Source: Leadbetterella sp040829825 (GTDB lineage: Bacteria > Bacteroidota > Bacteroidia > Cytophagales > Spirosomataceae). From it: a stretch of 64,000 bases of DNA. The notes under the pieces were generated by a model. The model was not told where the DNA came from and did no database searches. It saw only the letters and a list, made by a program, of their open reading frames with translations. Shown one piece after another: positions 52,616 through 62,203 of this stretch (position 1 is its first letter; each line of letters opens with the position of its first letter). Position numbers and translations under genes: made by a program. Where the stretch lies: assembly GCF_040829825.1 (NCBI RefSeq), contig NZ_JBFOLH010000002.1; one strand, 5' to 3'.

Positions 52616-55600
52616 ATGATGAAGACAAATAAAGGGTTGTACCTTCCTGATTTTGAGCATGATGCATGTGGTATCGGGTTCCGGGCACATTTAAAAGGAG
52701 GGAAATCGCACCAGATCGTAGCAGATGCCATCACCATGCTCGAACGTATGGACCACCGGGGGGCTTGCGGCTGCGATCCGAACACGGGCGACGGCGCCGG
52801 TATACTGCTCCAGATTCCGCACGAATTTCTTTACGATGAATGCCTGGAGCTGGGTTTCCGGCTGCCGAAATACGGTGAATATGCGGTAGGAATGATCTTT
52901 TTTCCTGCAGATGAAAAACAAAGAAACGAATGCCGGGAGATCATCAACCGGAAAGTGGAGAAGCTGGGCTTCGGGCTTTTGGGCTACCGGAAGGTACCCA
53001 CCCGCAACGAAACGCTGGGCGAGGAGTCACGTTCGGTAGAGCCCTGTGTGGAGCAGCTGTTTCTCCGGCTCACAGATGCGGACAGCCTCACGTTTGAACG
53101 AAAGCTTTACGTACTGCGGCAGATCACGACCAAGTTGATTCACGAGTCGGTAGCCGGCTCGGAAGAGAGCTTTTACTACAGTTCGCTGTCGACCAAGACC
53201 ATTTCCTACAAAGGACAGCTGACCACCGATCAGCTGAAATATTATTTTCCTGACATTACCCGGAAAGACGTGATCTCGGCCTTTGCCATTGTGCATTCCC
53301 GTTTTTCCACCAATACCTTTCCGTCCTGGAAGCTGGCCCAGCCTTTCCGGTATATTGCCCATAACGGGGAGATCAATACCGTAAAGGGGAACGTCAACTG
53401 GATAAAAGCCGGTGAGGCTTCTTTCTGTTCGGAGTTTTTTACCGACAAGGAGATGCAGATGATCCTGCCCATTTGTAATAAGGGAAACTCCGACTCAGCC
53501 CACCTGGATAACGCAATAGAGCTGCTGCACCTTTCAGGCCGCTCCCTGCCCCATGTGATGATGATGCTGATCCCGGAAGCCTGGGAGGAGAACCCCGATA
53601 TGGACCCGGTCCGAAGGGCATTTTATGAGTTCCACTCGTCGGTGATCGAACCGTGGGACGGCCCCGCATCCATTTCCTTTACCGACGGCCGGATCGTGGG
53701 GGCTACCCTCGACCGGAACGGGCTGCGCCCCTCCCGGTACTGGGTTCTGAAAGACGACACCGTGGTGATGGCTTCTGAGGCCGGCGTGCTGGATATTGAT
53801 CCCGCACAGGTACTGTATAAAGGCCGACTTCAACCCGGAAAGATGTTTGTGGTGGATATGGAGCAGGGGCGGATCATCCCCGATGAGGAGCTGAAAGCGG
53901 ATATCTGCAGCCGGCAACCGTACCAGCAGTGGCTCGACGAGCACAAGATCATGATCCGCGATCTTCCCGAATCTATCCGGCCGTATACCCAGTACAGCGA
54001 GGAAGGCCTGCTGAAAAGGCAGATTGCTGCCGGCATGACCTCCGAAGACCAGCGCCTGATCCTGACCCCCATGGCTACTACCGGCGGAGAGGCCATCGGC
54101 TCTATGGGCATTGACATTCCGCTGGCGGTGCTGTCAGACCAGAGCCAGCATATCTCGTCTTATTTCAAGCAGCTTTTTGCCCAGGTAACCAACCCGCCCA
54201 TCGACTCGATCCGGGAGCGGTCTATCATGTCGCTGATCTCGTTTGTGGGGGCTTCTGAAAATATCCTGTCGGAGTCGCCCAAGCACTGCCGGCAGGTACA
54301 GCTGGACCAGCCCGTGCTGACCATCCGGCAGTTTGATAAGCTGCGGTTTGTAGACTACGAGGGTTTCCAGGCCAAGACCATCAATACCTATTTTAACGTG
54401 GATACGCCTGATCCGGCCCGGGCGCTGGAGTTTGCCCTGGAGCGGATCTGCCGTTACGCTACAGACGCCATCTATGACGGCTTTGAGATCATTATCCTCT
54501 CAGACCGGGCCATTGATTCTGACCATGCGCCCATACCTTCGTTGCTGGCGGTATCGGCGGTACACCATCACCTGATCCGTAAAGGCCTCCGCGGAAAGAT
54601 CGGCCTGCTGGTAGAGAGCAGCGATATCTGGGAAACCCATCATTTTGCTACGCTGATCGGGTACGGTGCTTCCGGGATATGCCCGTATATTGCCTTTGAG
54701 ACCCTTTCCCACATGAACCGGAAGGGGATGATCGCCGGCGAATATACCGATGAGCAATTGTACAAAAATTATATAAAGGCAGTCAATAAGGAGCTGCTGA
54801 AGATCTTCTCTAAAATGGGAATCTCCACGCTGGCCTCTTACCGGGGAGCCCAGATCTTTGAATGTATAGGGCTCGGAAAACCTTTCGTAGACCGCTTCTT
54901 TACAGGAACGGTCTCGCGGATCGGCGGACTGGGCATGGAAGAGATTGCCCGCGAATGCCTGGTGCGGCATACGGTGGCTTTCCCGAAAGTGCCGGTAGAA
55001 AGCGTAAAAAGGCTGGAAACGGGCGGGGTATACCAATGGAAACAGCGGGGCGAGAAGCACCTGTTTAACCCGGATACCATTCACCTGCTGCAGCAAGCCA
55101 CCCGCATCGGGGTTTCGGATCAGAAAAGAGGATACGAAATATTTAAAAAATATACCCGCTTAATGAATGAGCAGGCCGATAAGTCGATGACGCTTCGCAG
55201 CCTGCTCAAATTCAAAAATACAAGCCCCGTTCCGTTAGAAGAGGTAGAGCCGGTAGAAAGCATCCTTAAACGTTTTGCTACCGGGGCCATGTCTTTCGGT
55301 TCCATCTCGTGGGAGGCGCATACTACGCTGGCCATTGCCATGAACCGGATCGGCGGAATGTCAAACTCGGGTGAAGGCGGCGAAGACGAAGCCCGTTTTA
55401 CCCTGCTGCCCAACGGCGACAGCATGAATTCGCGGGTGAAACAGGTTGCTTCGGGCCGTTTCGGGGTAACCTCCTATTACCTGACCCATGCCGATGAGCT
55501 GCAGATCAAGCTGGCGCAGGGAGCCAAGCCGGGTGAAGGCGGGCAGTTACCCGGCCACAAGGTGGATGAATGGATAGGCCGTGTAAGGCACAGCACACCG

Positions 55601-57139
55601 GGTGTGGGGCTGATATCGCCGCCACCCCATCACGATATTTATTCGATTGAAGACCTGGCCCAGCTGATCTTTGATCTTAAAAATGCTAACCGGAGGGCCC
55701 GTATATCCGTAAAGCTGGTTTCTGAAGCCGGCGTGGGAACGGTGGCTTCCGGAGTGGCCAAGGCCCATGCCGATGCCGTACTGATTGCCGGGTACGATGG
55801 CGGCACGGGAGCCAGTCCGCTGTCGTCAATCCGCCATGCGGGCCTGCCCTGGGAGCTGGGCCTGGCAGAAACTCACCAGACCCTGGTCAGGAATAAGCTG
55901 CGGGGCCGGATTACCGTGCAGACCGACGGTCAGATCCGTACCGGCCGTGATATCGTGATAGCTACCCTGCTGGGTGCCGAAGAATACGGTGTGGCCACTG
56001 CCGCCCTGGTGACCGTAGGCTGTATCATGATGCGGAAATGCCACCTGAATACCTGCCCGGTAGGGGTGGCTACCCAGAATAAAGAATTACGGGCCCTGTT
56101 TTCCGGGCAGCCGGAGCACGTGGTCAATATGTTTACTTACCTGGCTATGGAGGTGCGCGAGATTATGGCCGGACTGGGCTTCCGGACCATCAACGAAATG
56201 ATAGGCCAGAGCCAGTACCTGGCACCCCGGAATCCTAAAGATCACTGGAAACGGAAACATCTCGATCTTTCCCGGATACTGTACCGCGAAGAGGTGGATA
56301 CGGCACTGTACAAGCAGGAAGAACAGGATCACGGGATAGCCGATGTGCTGGATCATACGCTGATCAGGGATGCGCAGGAAGCATTGGATAACCAGGTGGC
56401 GGTAAGGGGCGAATACCGGATCAATAACCTTAACCGTTCTATCGGGGCGATGCTGTCGAACGAAATATCCAGGCGCTACCGGGGCAACGGCCTGAAGCCC
56501 GGAACCATCAGCTACCGGTTTTACGGAACGGCCGGGCAGTCGTTCGGGGCCTTTTCTACCCGCGGTATCCGCTTTGAGCTGGAAGGCGACGCCAACGATT
56601 ACTTTGGCAAGGGCCTTTGCGGGGCCGAGCTGGTGGTGTACCCGCCCCGTTCTTCCACTTTTATTCCTTCCGAAAATATGGCCGTGGGAAATGTGTCTTT
56701 CTACGGTGCCACATCGGGAGAAGCCTATATCCGGGGAATGGCCGGTGAGCGTTTTTGCGTGCGCAATTCAGGTGCCCGGGTGGTGGTAGAAGGAGTAGGA
56801 GATCACGGATGCGAATACATGACCGGGGGTATTGCCGTGATCCTGGGACAAACGGGCCGCAATTTTGCCGCCGGTATGAGTGGCGGTATAGCCTATGTAT
56901 ATGATGCTGACGGTTCTTTCGGCACCCGGTGTAACCCGGAAATGGTAGACCTGGATGACCTGACCGCTGAAGACATAGAAACGCTGACCGGCCTGATCAC
57001 CCGCCATTTTGAAAATACGGGCAGCGATGTGGCGCAGGCTATCCTGGAAAACAGGAGCTTCGATCTGGAGAAATTTGTGAAGGTATTCCCCAGGGACTAC
57101 AAGAAGATTTTATTGGAGAAGGAAATTGTGGCGGCGTAA
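52616..57139 (+). CDS. gltB: Glutamate synthase large subunit
   Basis: The 1507-residue protein matches full-length GltB. The N-terminal class II glutaminase has its nucleophile in HDACGIGF after a short propeptide. The central domain and the FMN/synthase domain follow (SNSGEGGEDEARF, KPGEGGQLPGHKV, ISPPPHHDIYSIEDL, GYDGGTGASPLSS). The [3Fe-4S] cysteines lie in KCHLNTCPVGVATQ, and a beta-helix ends the protein (GATSGEAYIRGMAGERF). It makes two glutamates from glutamine and 2-oxoglutarate. gltD follows after a 91-bp spacer with repeats. Confidence 0.98.
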   Translation: MMKTNKGLYLPDFEHDACGIGFRAHLKGGKSHQIVADAITMLERMDHRGACGCDPNTGDGAGILLQIPHEFLYDECLELGFRLPKYGEYAVGMIFFPADEKQRNECREIINRKVEKLGFGLLGYRKVPTRNETLGEESRSVEPCVEQLFLRLTDADSLTFERKLYVLRQITTKLIHESVAGSEESFYYSSLSTKTISYKGQLTTDQLKYYFPDITRKDVISAFAIVHSRFSTNTFPSWKLAQPFRYIAHNGEINTVKGNVNWIKAGEASFCSEFFTDKEMQMILPICNKGNSDSAHLDNAIELLHLSGRSLPHVMMMLIPEAWEENPDMDPVRRAFYEFHSSVIEPWDGPASISFTDGRIVGATLDRNGLRPSRYWVLKDDTVVMASEAGVLDIDPAQVLYKGRLQPGKMFVVDMEQGRIIPDEELKADICSRQPYQQWLDEHKIMIRDLPESIRPYTQYSEEGLLKRQIAAGMTSEDQRLILTPMATTGGEAIGSMGIDIPLAVLSDQSQHISSYFKQLFAQVTNPPIDSIRERSIMSLISFVGASENILSESPKHCRQVQLDQPVLTIRQFDKLRFVDYEGFQAKTINTYFNVDTPDPARALEFALERICRYATDAIYDGFEIIILSDRAIDSDHAPIPSLLAVSAVHHHLIRKGLRGKIGLLVESSDIWETHHFATLIGYGASGICPYIAFETLSHMNRKGMIAGEYTDEQLYKNYIKAVNKELLKIFSKMGISTLASYRGAQIFECIGLGKPFVDRFFTGTVSRIGGLGMEEIARECLVRHTVAFPKVPVESVKRLETGGVYQWKQRGEKHLFNPDTIHLLQQATRIGVSDQKRGYEIFKKYTRLMNEQADKSMTLRSLLKFKNTSPVPLEEVEPVESILKRFATGAMSFGSISWEAHTTLAIAMNRIGGMSNSGEGGEDEARFTLLPNGDSMNSRVKQVASGRFGVTSYYLTHADELQIKLAQGAKPGEGGQLPGHKVDEWIGRVRHSTPGVGLISPPPHHDIYSIEDLAQLIFDLKNANRRARISVKLVSEAGVGTVASGVAKAHADAVLIAGYDGGTGASPLSSIRHAGLPWELGLAETHQTLVRNKLRGRITVQTDGQIRTGRDIVIATLLGAEEYGVATAALVTVGCIMMRKCHLNTCPVGVATQNKELRALFSGQPEHVVNMFTYLAMEVREIMAGLGFRTINEMIGQSQYLAPRNPKDHWKRKHLDLSRILYREEVDTALYKQEEQDHGIADVLDHTLIRDAQEALDNQVAVRGEYRINNLNRSIGAMLSNEISRRYRGNGLKPGTISYRFYGTAGQSFGAFSTRGIRFELEGDANDYFGKGLCGAELVVYPPRSSTFIPSENMAVGNVSFYGATSGEAYIRGMAGERFCVRNSGARVVVEGVGDHGCEYMTGGIAVILGQTGRNFAAGMSGGIAYVYDADGSFGTRCNPEMVDLDDLTAEDIETLTGLITRHFENTGSDVAQAILENRSFDLEKFVKVFPRDYKKILLEKEIVAA

Positions 57140-57145
57140 TTTAAG

Positions 57146-57206
57146 AATTGACAATGAACAATTGACAAATATTGGTGACAGGTGGGAACTCACTCGGAAC
57201 TAAATA
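57146..57206. repeat. Heptad repeats in the gltB-gltD spacer
   Basis: AATTGAC, AATGAAC, AATTGAC, AAATATT (57146-57173) form a fourth sequence family with a 7-bp step. GGAACTC and CGGAACTA further on (57186-57202) are fragments of the GTTCCGA family in reverse orientation. Confidence 0.7.
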
Positions 57207-57230
57207 CCTGGTACTATTATATATACAAAC

Positions 57231-58742
57231 ATGGGAAAGCCAAGCGGATTTTTAGAATTTGAAAGACAAGCTGCCCTGAAAAGGAGCATAGCAGAACGGA
57301 AAAAAGACTACCGGGAGGTAGAATACAAATACAATGAAAAGCAGACTACCGAGCAGGCCACCCGCTGTATGGATTGTGGTGTGCCCTTTTGCCACAACGG
57401 CTGTCCGCTGGGGAACAACATTCCCGAGTTTAACGATGCCGTTTATGAGGGCAACTGGAAATATGCTTTTGAGATACTGGATTCTACCAATAACTTCCCG
57501 GAATTTACGGGGCGGATCTGTCCCGCTCCCTGCGAGTCAGCCTGTGTGCTGGGCATCCATAAGAACCCGGTAGCTATAGAGTACATCGAGAAATCGATCA
57601 TTGAAAAAGCGTTTGAAAACGGCTGGGTAACGGCGCGTCCGCCCAAAAAACGGAGGGAGGAAAAAGTGGCCGTCATTGGCTCGGGGCCAGCCGGACTGGC
57701 TGCCGCTTCGCAGCTCAATAAAGCCGGTTACTGCGTTACCGTATTTGAACGGGCCGACCTGGCGGGCGGACTGCTGCGTTACGGTATACCTGATTTTAAA
57801 CTGGAAAAACAGGTGATTGACCGGCGGCTGAAAGTGATGGAGGAAGAAGGCATCATCTTCAAAACCGGGGTAAACGTAGGAACAACTCTTTCTGCTGCCC
57901 AGCTGCAGGAAGATTTTGACGCCGTGCTGCTGGCCATCGGGTCTACCGTGCCCAGGACCCTGGATATTGAAGGAAAAGAATTAAAAGGCGTATATTTTGC
58001 CATGGACTATCTCACCCAGCAGAATAAGCGGGTGGCGCTGGAGGAGGGTTACGACGGACTGGACCTGGCCCGCAATCATGCCGGTGAACACTACCGGGAA
58101 GACGATATCCGCGCCACGAATCAGCGGGTATTTGTAATCGGCGGCGGCGATACGGGCTCAGATTGCGTGGGCACCGCCAATCGCCAGGGTGCTGAGCATA
58201 TTACCCAGATCGCTTACGGGTTGCTTCCGCCCGCAGAAAGAGATGCCAGTACCCCCTGGCCCCTGTATGAACATAAGCTGCGTACCTCTACCTCGCATGA
58301 AGAGGGTTGTGAGCGGCTGTGGAGTGTCAATACCAAAGAATTTATCGGCGATGAAAACGGTAACCTGAAGGCCTTGCGGCTGGTGGATGTTTCCTGGAAG
58401 TTTGAAAACGGGAAAAGAACCCTTATTGAAAATCCGAAGAGTGAACGGGTGGTTGAGGCTGACCTGGCCCTGCTGGCCATCGGCTTTTCGGGTCCGCAAG
58501 CCGGAGGACTGGTAGAAGACCTGAACCTGAAGCTGGATGCCCGCGGAAATATTGTAACCGAAAATTACCAAACATCGCAAAAAGGGATTTTTGCTGCCGG
58601 CGACTGCAAACGGGGACAGTCGCTTGTGGTCTGGGCCATATCAGAGGGGCGCGAAGCCGCCCGGGCTATGGATGTGTTTCTCTCCGGCAACTCCCTGCTG
58701 GAGGCAAAAGAAAGAGGAATGACGGTTGCTGCCGGCGCGTAG
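57231..58742 (+). CDS. gltD: Glutamate synthase small subunit
   Basis: The 503-residue protein has N-terminal cysteines for [4Fe-4S] clusters (CMDCGVPFCHNGCPLGNNIPE and CPAPCESACVLG). The FAD site is VIGSGPAGLAAASQL and the NADPH site is VIGGGDTGSDCVG, with a final GIFAAGDCKRGQSLVVWAI. It passes electrons from NADPH to GltB. The TAG stop is the first three bases of a TAGTTCC GGGTATC heptad remnant. Confidence 0.97.
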   Translation: MGKPSGFLEFERQAALKRSIAERKKDYREVEYKYNEKQTTEQATRCMDCGVPFCHNGCPLGNNIPEFNDAVYEGNWKYAFEILDSTNNFPEFTGRICPAPCESACVLGIHKNPVAIEYIEKSIIEKAFENGWVTARPPKKRREEKVAVIGSGPAGLAAASQLNKAGYCVTVFERADLAGGLLRYGIPDFKLEKQVIDRRLKVMEEEGIIFKTGVNVGTTLSAAQLQEDFDAVLLAIGSTVPRTLDIEGKELKGVYFAMDYLTQQNKRVALEEGYDGLDLARNHAGEHYREDDIRATNQRVFVIGGGDTGSDCVGTANRQGAEHITQIAYGLLPPAERDASTPWPLYEHKLRTSTSHEEGCERLWSVNTKEFIGDENGNLKALRLVDVSWKFENGKRTLIENPKSERVVEADLALLAIGFSGPQAGGLVEDLNLKLDARGNIVTENYQTSQKGIFAAGDCKRGQSLVVWAISEGREAARAMDVFLSGNSLLEAKERGMTVAAGA

Positions 58743-58798
58743 TTCCGGGTATCCGGCTCCGGTGTAGTGAAAAACACCCGGGAAGCGCTTAGGTATAC

Positions 58799-58850
58799 AA
58801 AAGGTGCCTGGAAAACGCAGTAGCCTGCGTACTTTCCGGGCACCTTTTTT
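58799..58850. terminator. Terminator between gltD and btuG-like gene
   Basis: AAAAGGTGCC (58799-58808) pairs with GGCACCTTTT near 58839-58848; inner GGAAA/TTTCC and GCAG/CTGC stems extend the hairpin and a T-run follows. The A-run on the other side lets it serve the minus-strand gene too. Confidence 0.85.
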
Positions 58851-58858
58851 TTGCGGCC

Positions 58859-59938
58859 TTATTTCCTGAAAAAGAATTTGGCCGGAGCAATTTCCGCCTT
58901 CACCGAGTCGATCAGGGTTCCGTTAGGCTGGTAACGGAATACATAACCCGCCTGCTTGAAAGAAGGAACCAGCCCGCCGTAAATTATACCGGTTTCAGGA
59001 TCTGCGGCCATCCCGTAAAAAATCTTTTTGATCAGCGGGGTGGTAGCGTTAATGGTGGTGGCATCTACCGAAGTGCTGTACACCTGGCCTACCTCATTCC
59101 AGTTTTCATCATAAGCAGAAAGGGTGAAATAAAGCGTTTTTTTGTCGTGGCTCAGCACAAACTTACCGGGGCTTTGTCCAGCAGAAGCCGGGTTAAGCTT
59201 CACCGTACTTTCCACTACCCTGGCAGAAGGGTTAATTTTCTTGAGCGCTCCGCCGGCATAAACCCAGAGCTTATTGTTGGCATCCACACCGATCACCTCC
59301 GGATCAGCACCGGCTTCAATGGTTTGTTTTACGGCATCTGTGTTGATATCAACCACGGTGATGACGGTTTTCCCCGAATAAATATTTCCTACAAAAGCTT
59401 CATTGCCCACTACGGCTATACTCTGAGCCCCGTGCTGAACCGGAATTTTCTTTGTCAGCTTATTGGAGGTCAGATCCAGTACGGCAATGTACCCGGGGTT
59501 GATATAGGTATCCGGCCAGCTGCCGGTTACATCCCAGGCGGTCACGTAGGCTTTGGTATTGCTTACTTTGACCACTTCACGCGGATTCTCTATTTCAGCA
59601 GAAGGAATCGTGGCTTCAGATTTAAACGTTCCGGCATCTACAATTTCAATCTTGTCCAGCCCGGGGCCGGAGTTATCGACCAGTATAATTCCTTTGCCGT
59701 TAACCTCTCCGTAACCGCTTACTCCGCCCGGGAGGCTTCGGGTATTTTCTTTTTGAAAAATATCGTACGTGATGCTTTGCGCATTGGCGGGCAGGAATGT
59801 CACGGTTCCGTTGTTATCGGTGAAATTACCTTCATTTACCACAATTACCCCTTTTCCGTATGGCTGTTCGGGCTGGGTGTTTTCATCGGTGTCACATGCA
59901 TAAAGAAATGCGCAGAGAATAATTAATTTACGTTTCAT
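58859..59938 (-). CDS. BtuG-like surface lipoprotein, beta-propeller (DUF5074/YncE-type)
   Basis: The 359-residue protein has a lipoprotein signal (KRKLIILCAFLYAC); DTDEN after the Cys is an acidic surface-export-like signal. The body has repeated beta-propeller blades (for example GYIAVLDLTSNKLTKKIPV, TVVDINTDAVKQTIEAGADP, NKLWVYAGGALKKI). Bacteroides BtuG2 is a propeller lipoprotein of this kind that binds cobalamin at the cell surface and pairs with BtuB. Here the gene follows a BtuB-like receptor by 11 bp under a cobalamin riboswitch, which supports the same role. Confidence 0.83.
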   Translation of the reverse strand: MKRKLIILCAFLYACDTDENTQPEQPYGKGVIVVNEGNFTDNNGTVTFLPANAQSITYDIFQKENTRSLPGGVSGYGEVNGKGIILVDNSGPGLDKIEIVDAGTFKSEATIPSAEIENPREVVKVSNTKAYVTAWDVTGSWPDTYINPGYIAVLDLTSNKLTKKIPVQHGAQSIAVVGNEAFVGNIYSGKTVITVVDINTDAVKQTIEAGADPEVIGVDANNKLWVYAGGALKKINPSARVVESTVKLNPASAGQSPGKFVLSHDKKTLYFTLSAYDENWNEVGQVYSTSVDATTINATTPLIKKIFYGMAADPETGIIYGGLVPSFKQAGYVFRYQPNGTLIDSVKAEIAPAKFFFRK

Positions 59939-59949
59939 ATTAACTTGAT

Positions 59950-61887
59950 TTAAAGATTTCCGATCAGGATGCTGAGCGCCACAGAGCGCATGGGCATAGC
60001 ATTTTTCTTTTGGTTGGGGTAGAGCACATCGGTCACATTGTTTACCTGCAGAGCAGTATTGAAAACCCGCCTGGAAGTACGTTTTTCGTAGGCAATCCTG
60101 CCATTCATCAGGTAGAAAGGCATATACGGCTGACCGGAATGATCAAATGTGATATACCTTTTGGAATTGAACTGTTGCTGTATATCAACACTCCATGCCT
60201 TCCGTGTGGCAGATACCGTGCTGCTGACGGCGTGGCGTGGTACATACACGAGTTGCTTACCCAGGATATCGTGGGTATATGCCCCGTATTCTTTCTGTTG
60301 CGAAGCGTGGGTAAGGGTATACTGAGCCCGTACATCGAACCGGGTTTTTTCGATCCGGCTTTGAAGAGACGTTTCCAGCTCAATCCCTTTGGAAAGTACC
60401 TGCTGCAGGTTTTCTACCCGGTAATTTTTTTCGGGGTTCCAGTAGGTCCAGTTATCGATCCGGTTATGAAATACGGTGGCGCCCAGCCGGGTTTGGGTGA
60501 TTGCGGTAAATTTATGCTGCCACACCAGGCCGGTTTCTTTGTTAAAGCCGGTTTCAGGTTGAATATCAGGATTACCCAAGACCTCCCAGTAGCGTTCGTT
60601 CAGGGTAGGCACACGGTAGCTTCGGGCCAGGGAAACCGGCAGGGTGAGCCTGTCCTTAGGGTTTTTAACGAGGATGTATTCCAGCCCGGCAGACGGCGTG
60701 AAGGGCGGGTTATAGCCGGTCACCCACGCCTGGCGCAGGTTAAGCGAAGAGCTCAGGCGGGCCGAAAACTGGTGGCGTAGCAGGGCATACAGATCCAGCC
60801 GGGTCTCCGTTTTACGGCCACCGCCATAACCGTCTACCCGGGCGTTATAGTATACCGTTTCTGCCCCGAGCTTCAGGTTAGTGCCTTTGTCGCAATCGTG
60901 TATCCAGGCCAGATCATGCTCGGCCCGCACAATATAACGATCTACCCGGGTATGGCTGGGGTTCAGGTTTTCTCCTTTTCCGTAATCGGTGATATCACGG
61001 ATATAGGCCGTACGGAAAAGGGTTTTTCCGAGCTGGTACGAAAGGCTGCTCCGGTAAGCCTGTGTGCGGGTGATCTCACGCAACAGAACCACTTTGGGTT
61101 GCACGGCCAGGTCGTTATCTGAAAACCAGAGATTCAGCGAAAGCAGGTCTCCTTTGCGGTTCATAAAGTACAGGTCCTGTACAGCACCGGTCTGGCGGGT
61201 ATGAATGGGTTCGGTGGGTAAGGTTTTCCCCTTACGGGTAATGGGTTCCGTACCGAAATTATTCCGTACGCTGCTTCCGTAAAGAAGTGTTTTCCCCGAA
61301 AGCTTTTTCCCGTTGCGAAGCAAACGGTGGAAACGCAGTCCACCCTGCCCGGAAAAATTCTCAGAGGTTTCGCCCCGTACTGCAGCCATCAGCTGTGTTC
61401 CTTCGGTTTGGAAACCAGGTAACGAACGTAGCTGAATGCTGCCGCCAACGGCATCGGTACCCACACAGCTGGCGGCAGAGCCGTATTGTATGGTCATTTC
61501 ATCAAACCCGGCAAGGGGTATGGTCGAAAAATCGGTTTGTCCTAACGAAGGAAAATTAATATTGATCCCGTTCCAGAGCAGGGCCGTATGGCCGGCGGAT
61601 GTTCCGCGGAAAGAGAGGGTAGCCAGCTGACCCGCTCCGTAGCTTTTAAAGGCTACGGGCGTCTGGAACTGCAGGAAATCAGCCAGGGTGCTGAAGCGGT
61701 TCCGGGCCAGGTCGGCCGAGTCTGCCTCCTGTATCTTCTGCCCGGTCATGAACCGTTCGGGGCGCACTCCTCTGACTTCCACTTCGCAAAGGGTCAGCTC
61801 TTTCTGGGCAAAAAGAGTTGCCGGGAAGCACAAGGCACTCCATAGGCTCAACAGCCTGCAATAACCGGGTAAACCGCCTGTTCTCAA
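59950..61887 (-). CDS. btuB: BtuB-like TonB-dependent receptor for cobalamins
   Basis: The 645-residue protein lacks a CarboxypepD_reg domain, as BtuB does. A TTG start at 61887 is assumed; no ATG exists before the signal-like segment (LLSLWSALCFPATLFAQ), and a second TTG 14 codons on is possible. The plug has FLQFQTPVAFKSYGAGQLATLSFRG, ALLWNGININ and IQYGSAASCVGTDAVGGSIQL; the barrel ends in ALSILIGNL. The cobalamin riboswitch 65 bp upstream strongly supports B12 uptake. A BtuFCD importer is not in the window. Confidence 0.9.
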   Translation of the reverse strand: MRTGGLPGYCRLLSLWSALCFPATLFAQKELTLCEVEVRGVRPERFMTGQKIQEADSADLARNRFSTLADFLQFQTPVAFKSYGAGQLATLSFRGTSAGHTALLWNGININFPSLGQTDFSTIPLAGFDEMTIQYGSAASCVGTDAVGGSIQLRSLPGFQTEGTQLMAAVRGETSENFSGQGGLRFHRLLRNGKKLSGKTLLYGSSVRNNFGTEPITRKGKTLPTEPIHTRQTGAVQDLYFMNRKGDLLSLNLWFSDNDLAVQPKVVLLREITRTQAYRSSLSYQLGKTLFRTAYIRDITDYGKGENLNPSHTRVDRYIVRAEHDLAWIHDCDKGTNLKLGAETVYYNARVDGYGGGRKTETRLDLYALLRHQFSARLSSSLNLRQAWVTGYNPPFTPSAGLEYILVKNPKDRLTLPVSLARSYRVPTLNERYWEVLGNPDIQPETGFNKETGLVWQHKFTAITQTRLGATVFHNRIDNWTYWNPEKNYRVENLQQVLSKGIELETSLQSRIEKTRFDVRAQYTLTHASQQKEYGAYTHDILGKQLVYVPRHAVSSTVSATRKAWSVDIQQQFNSKRYITFDHSGQPYMPFYLMNGRIAYEKRTSRRVFNTALQVNNVTDVLYPNQKKNAMPMRSVALSILIGNL

Positions 61888-61949
61888 TTGAGGAAAAGAT
61901 AAATGATCTCCCGGGCTCTATCCGCCGTAGATGTACCGGTTATTCTGGT

Positions 61950-62125
61950 TCAGGGCAGGTTTCCTGGCTAGCTTCCATTTTCCGGCGCCTTCCCATCCCG
62001 CAGCGGGGACAGTGGCTCAGCAGAAGGAAAACTTTGCGGAAGCTTACAGTTGCGGGGACAGCCCGTGATTTACACACGGTTCCCTATTATCTCTGTTCCG
62101 GCTATTCCCGGAACAAAGCACCCTG
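61950..62125 (-). ncRNA. Cobalamin (adenosylcobalamin-type) riboswitch
   Basis: On the minus strand the conserved pieces appear in order: CAGGGTGC at the 5' end, a GC-rich P3 stem (TTCCGGGAATAGCCGGAA), GTGTGTAAATCACGG, CTGTCCCCGCAACTGTAA, GAGCCACTGTCCCCG, and the B12 box AGCCAGGAAACCTGCC (61954-61969). This is a complete class I cobalamin riboswitch. It should turn down btuB-btuG when B12 is plentiful. No strong terminator is seen between box and start, so translational control is more likely. Confidence 0.95.
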
Positions 62126-62135
62126 AAACTTAGGG

Positions 62136-62143
62136 CAAAGATA
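62136..62143 (-). promoter_or_regulatory. -7 element of the riboswitch-btuB-btuG transcript
   Basis: TATCTTTG on the minus strand matches TAnnTTTG and lies ~10 bp before the first conserved riboswitch base. No clear -33 is seen. Confidence 0.6.
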
Positions 62144-62154
62144 AGGGGATTCTG

Positions 62155-62186
62155 TTTGAAATTGTCCGGATTAATGCATATCTTTG
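62155..62186 (+). promoter_or_regulatory. Promoter of the kinase-like gene (TTTG-N20-TATCTTTG)
   Basis: TTTG (62155-62158) and TATCTTTG (62179-62186) are spaced exactly 20 bp apart, a full consensus match; the ATG is 17 bp after the -7. It is divergent from the btuB promoter. Confidence 0.65.
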
Positions 62187-62203
62187 AATACTGAATCTCT
62201 TTA

